A DNA stretch of 64,000 nucleotides from assembly GCF_020085105.1 (NCBI RefSeq), contig NC_058043.1:15409167-15473166 (forward strand). Direction: 5' to 3'. Every line of letters begins with the position of its first letter. The first letter of the stretch is position 1. This DNA comes from Siniperca chuatsi (lineage: Eukaryota > Chordata > Actinopteri > Centrarchiformes > Sinipercidae). Under the pieces are notes generated by a model. It was not told the origin of the DNA and made no database searches. It saw only the letters and a program-made list of their open reading frames with translations. The translations under genes were made by a program, and so were the position numbers. Of this stretch, positions 62,471 to 64,000 are shown piece by piece.

Positions 62471-64000
62471 ACAAATTATGCATGTTGTCTTTTAATTTGG
62501 AGGACTTGTTGCCTTGGATGAGTTGCAGTCTGAGGCAGTGCACTTGGATACACATGCATAATCTCTATGGTCCCAACATGGTGAAAAAGGAGTGGGGGGA
62601 AAACAGAGTAAGTAGAGACACAAATGTGCTTTTATGTGTTAAGGTTAAACCCTCCAAGCACTACTTGTCCAGATAAGATTGAACACCATCTGATACTGAG
62701 ATGTGCCTGCAGTTAAGACCAAAGCTCTCTTATATTGAACAGGCCAAAACATTTTCTTCCTTTTAGTGATCTCAATCAACCATTCATTTGGATGATTTTC
62801 AATTTACAGCAGGCGATGGCCAAAGTCAGATAACCTAAATGCTGCTTCCTCTATTTTACAAAATAAAACTTATCCTCTCACTAAGGAGAGATGAGGAAAC
62901 ATATCTCAACATCATTCATCACTTTCCTGTCCTGCATCAACCTCCTCAGATTGTTTGAGCATTTCTGCCAGCCTTGCACACCATCCAGAACATTGTACGG
63001 ATTCTTTAAAGATGTTCTCATGCATGCAGCTCTTCCAAAAAATTATAGCATCCCCATCTATCTTAAATCTCCTTCTCTATACCTGGTTAATGTAATTTTG
63101 ATTCACCTAGATTCCTCTACCACATTTCCTTTTCCTCAGCTTGTCTGATCCTGTCAGCATCCACTAGCCCCTGTCTTCATACCAAACTCTTGAGATAACA
63201 CACACTCCTTTATTTAACACCCAGCATGCTGCAGGTGGTAGAAGTAGGCTGATGGGGGAAATGCATGCATGATGAGTGGAGTGATCATGTATTTTGCTAT
63301 GACTGTCAGGCTTGTGCTTCACCCCTTAAAAGTATTTAACTCTAGCATGAAGAAAAAGTTAACAAGAGTTGTTAAGAGACATGTCTAATGAGATTCAATA
63401 GTTATGCTTCTATCTAAATGTTCTGCAAGTTTTTAGCAAATTTCAAAAAAGTTGACAAAGTAAAATTATTGTGGTTATGTGGTTCCACCAGCTAGTGTTG
63501 TGAAAAATTACTCAAGAGGATGGTATACGATGACATTTAAACAAGGACCAATAACTCTGACACATCATTGCATTTCATTGCTGCTTTCCAGCTAAGATGG
63601 CATTTATGTTATTTTAATGAATGACTGTCTCTGTCCATACACACCATGTGGCGTTTTTGTGAGCTACCCTGGAGACAGAGACAGGATGACAAGCAACAAA
63701 GGCCAATGTCGAGAGCTGAGCTGGGGATGTTTTGTAGTATGTGTCTTCAACTACCAGACCACCTGGAGAGATTGGGTAAAATGTTTTAACTAAGAATTAC
63801 GCATTGTAACAGTTGGGTGGAAATGCACTTAATAAGCTCAGCTTGAGCCTTTGGATTCAATATGCTAATGAAAAATATGGTATCCTTTGTTAAATGTACT
63901 GCATTGCTCAGGACATGCCCTGTATGTGCCTTACCCTATATTGGGCGTGAAACGAGATGGTCAATTAAGAGATTTGTGACGTGAATATAAAAGTGCACTC

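Larger units (their letters stand above)
53758..64000. other. sema3f first-intron DNA; no exon recognised
   Basis: Beyond the first visible sema3f exon I checked the minus strand for a signal-peptide exon ending one base into a Glu codon and found none. Besides the MITE at 55205-55791, the fold-back fragment at 58540-58682 and low-complexity runs (G-run near 59989), there is no clear feature. Two longer open frames, 57648-58184 (-) and 61135-61560 (+), have no recognisable domain. Confidence 0.5.

Overview
This window is nuclear DNA from a ray-finned fish. The genes are split by GT-AG introns, there are many (CA)n and (AT)n microsatellites, and it holds repeat families I recognise from teleost genomes: tRNA-derived SINEs, hAT-like MITEs, fold-back elements and an RTE-like LINE. 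The repeats suggest a perch-like (percomorph) teleost, but that is inference. There are no bacterial, phage or CRISPR features.

Layout. (1) 129-2137, + strand: the last two coding exons of an unrecognised single-pass membrane protein whose 5' part lies outside the window. (2) 4299-9893, +: arl8b, a lysosomal small GTPase, complete in 7 exons (186 aa). (3) 12565-20389, +: edem1, an ER-associated-degradation lectin/mannosidase, complete in 12 exons (638 aa), with an unfolded-protein-response-like promoter element upstream. (4) 23649-26301, - strand: gnat1, rod transducin alpha, complete in 8 exons (350 aa), convergent with edem1. (5) 29962-53757, -: sema3f, a secreted class 3 semaphorin, with 16 constitutive coding exons visible plus one cassette-exon candidate. 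Its signal-peptide exon was not found and probably lies beyond base 64000. About 10 kb at the right end is therefore sema3f first-intron DNA.

The genes fall into two conserved blocks. ARL8B-EDEM1 are tandem neighbours at human 3p26, and SEMA3F-GNAT1 are tandem neighbours at human 3p21. Here the two blocks sit side by side, tail to tail. The genes do not form one pathway: arl8b moves lysosomes, edem1 clears misfolded glycoproteins from the ER, gnat1 carries the rod visual signal and sema3f guides axons and vessels.

The space between exons is mostly repeat debris. Best-supported items are a SINE with a perfect 13-bp target duplication (8432-8599), a hAT-like MITE with a perfect 8-bp duplication (27331-27852), two fold-back elements (21844-22584 and 44381-44864) and a frameshifted LINE antisense inside sema3f (about 31985-34836). 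A dispersed repeat in the last long edem1 intron carries a perfect palindromic estrogen-response-element sequence overlapping a perfect DR1 nuclear-receptor site. I found no convincing new multi-gene system. The most useful observations are the sema3f cassette exon, the nuclear-receptor sites carried by a repeat, and the hairpin-forming repeats between or inside genes.
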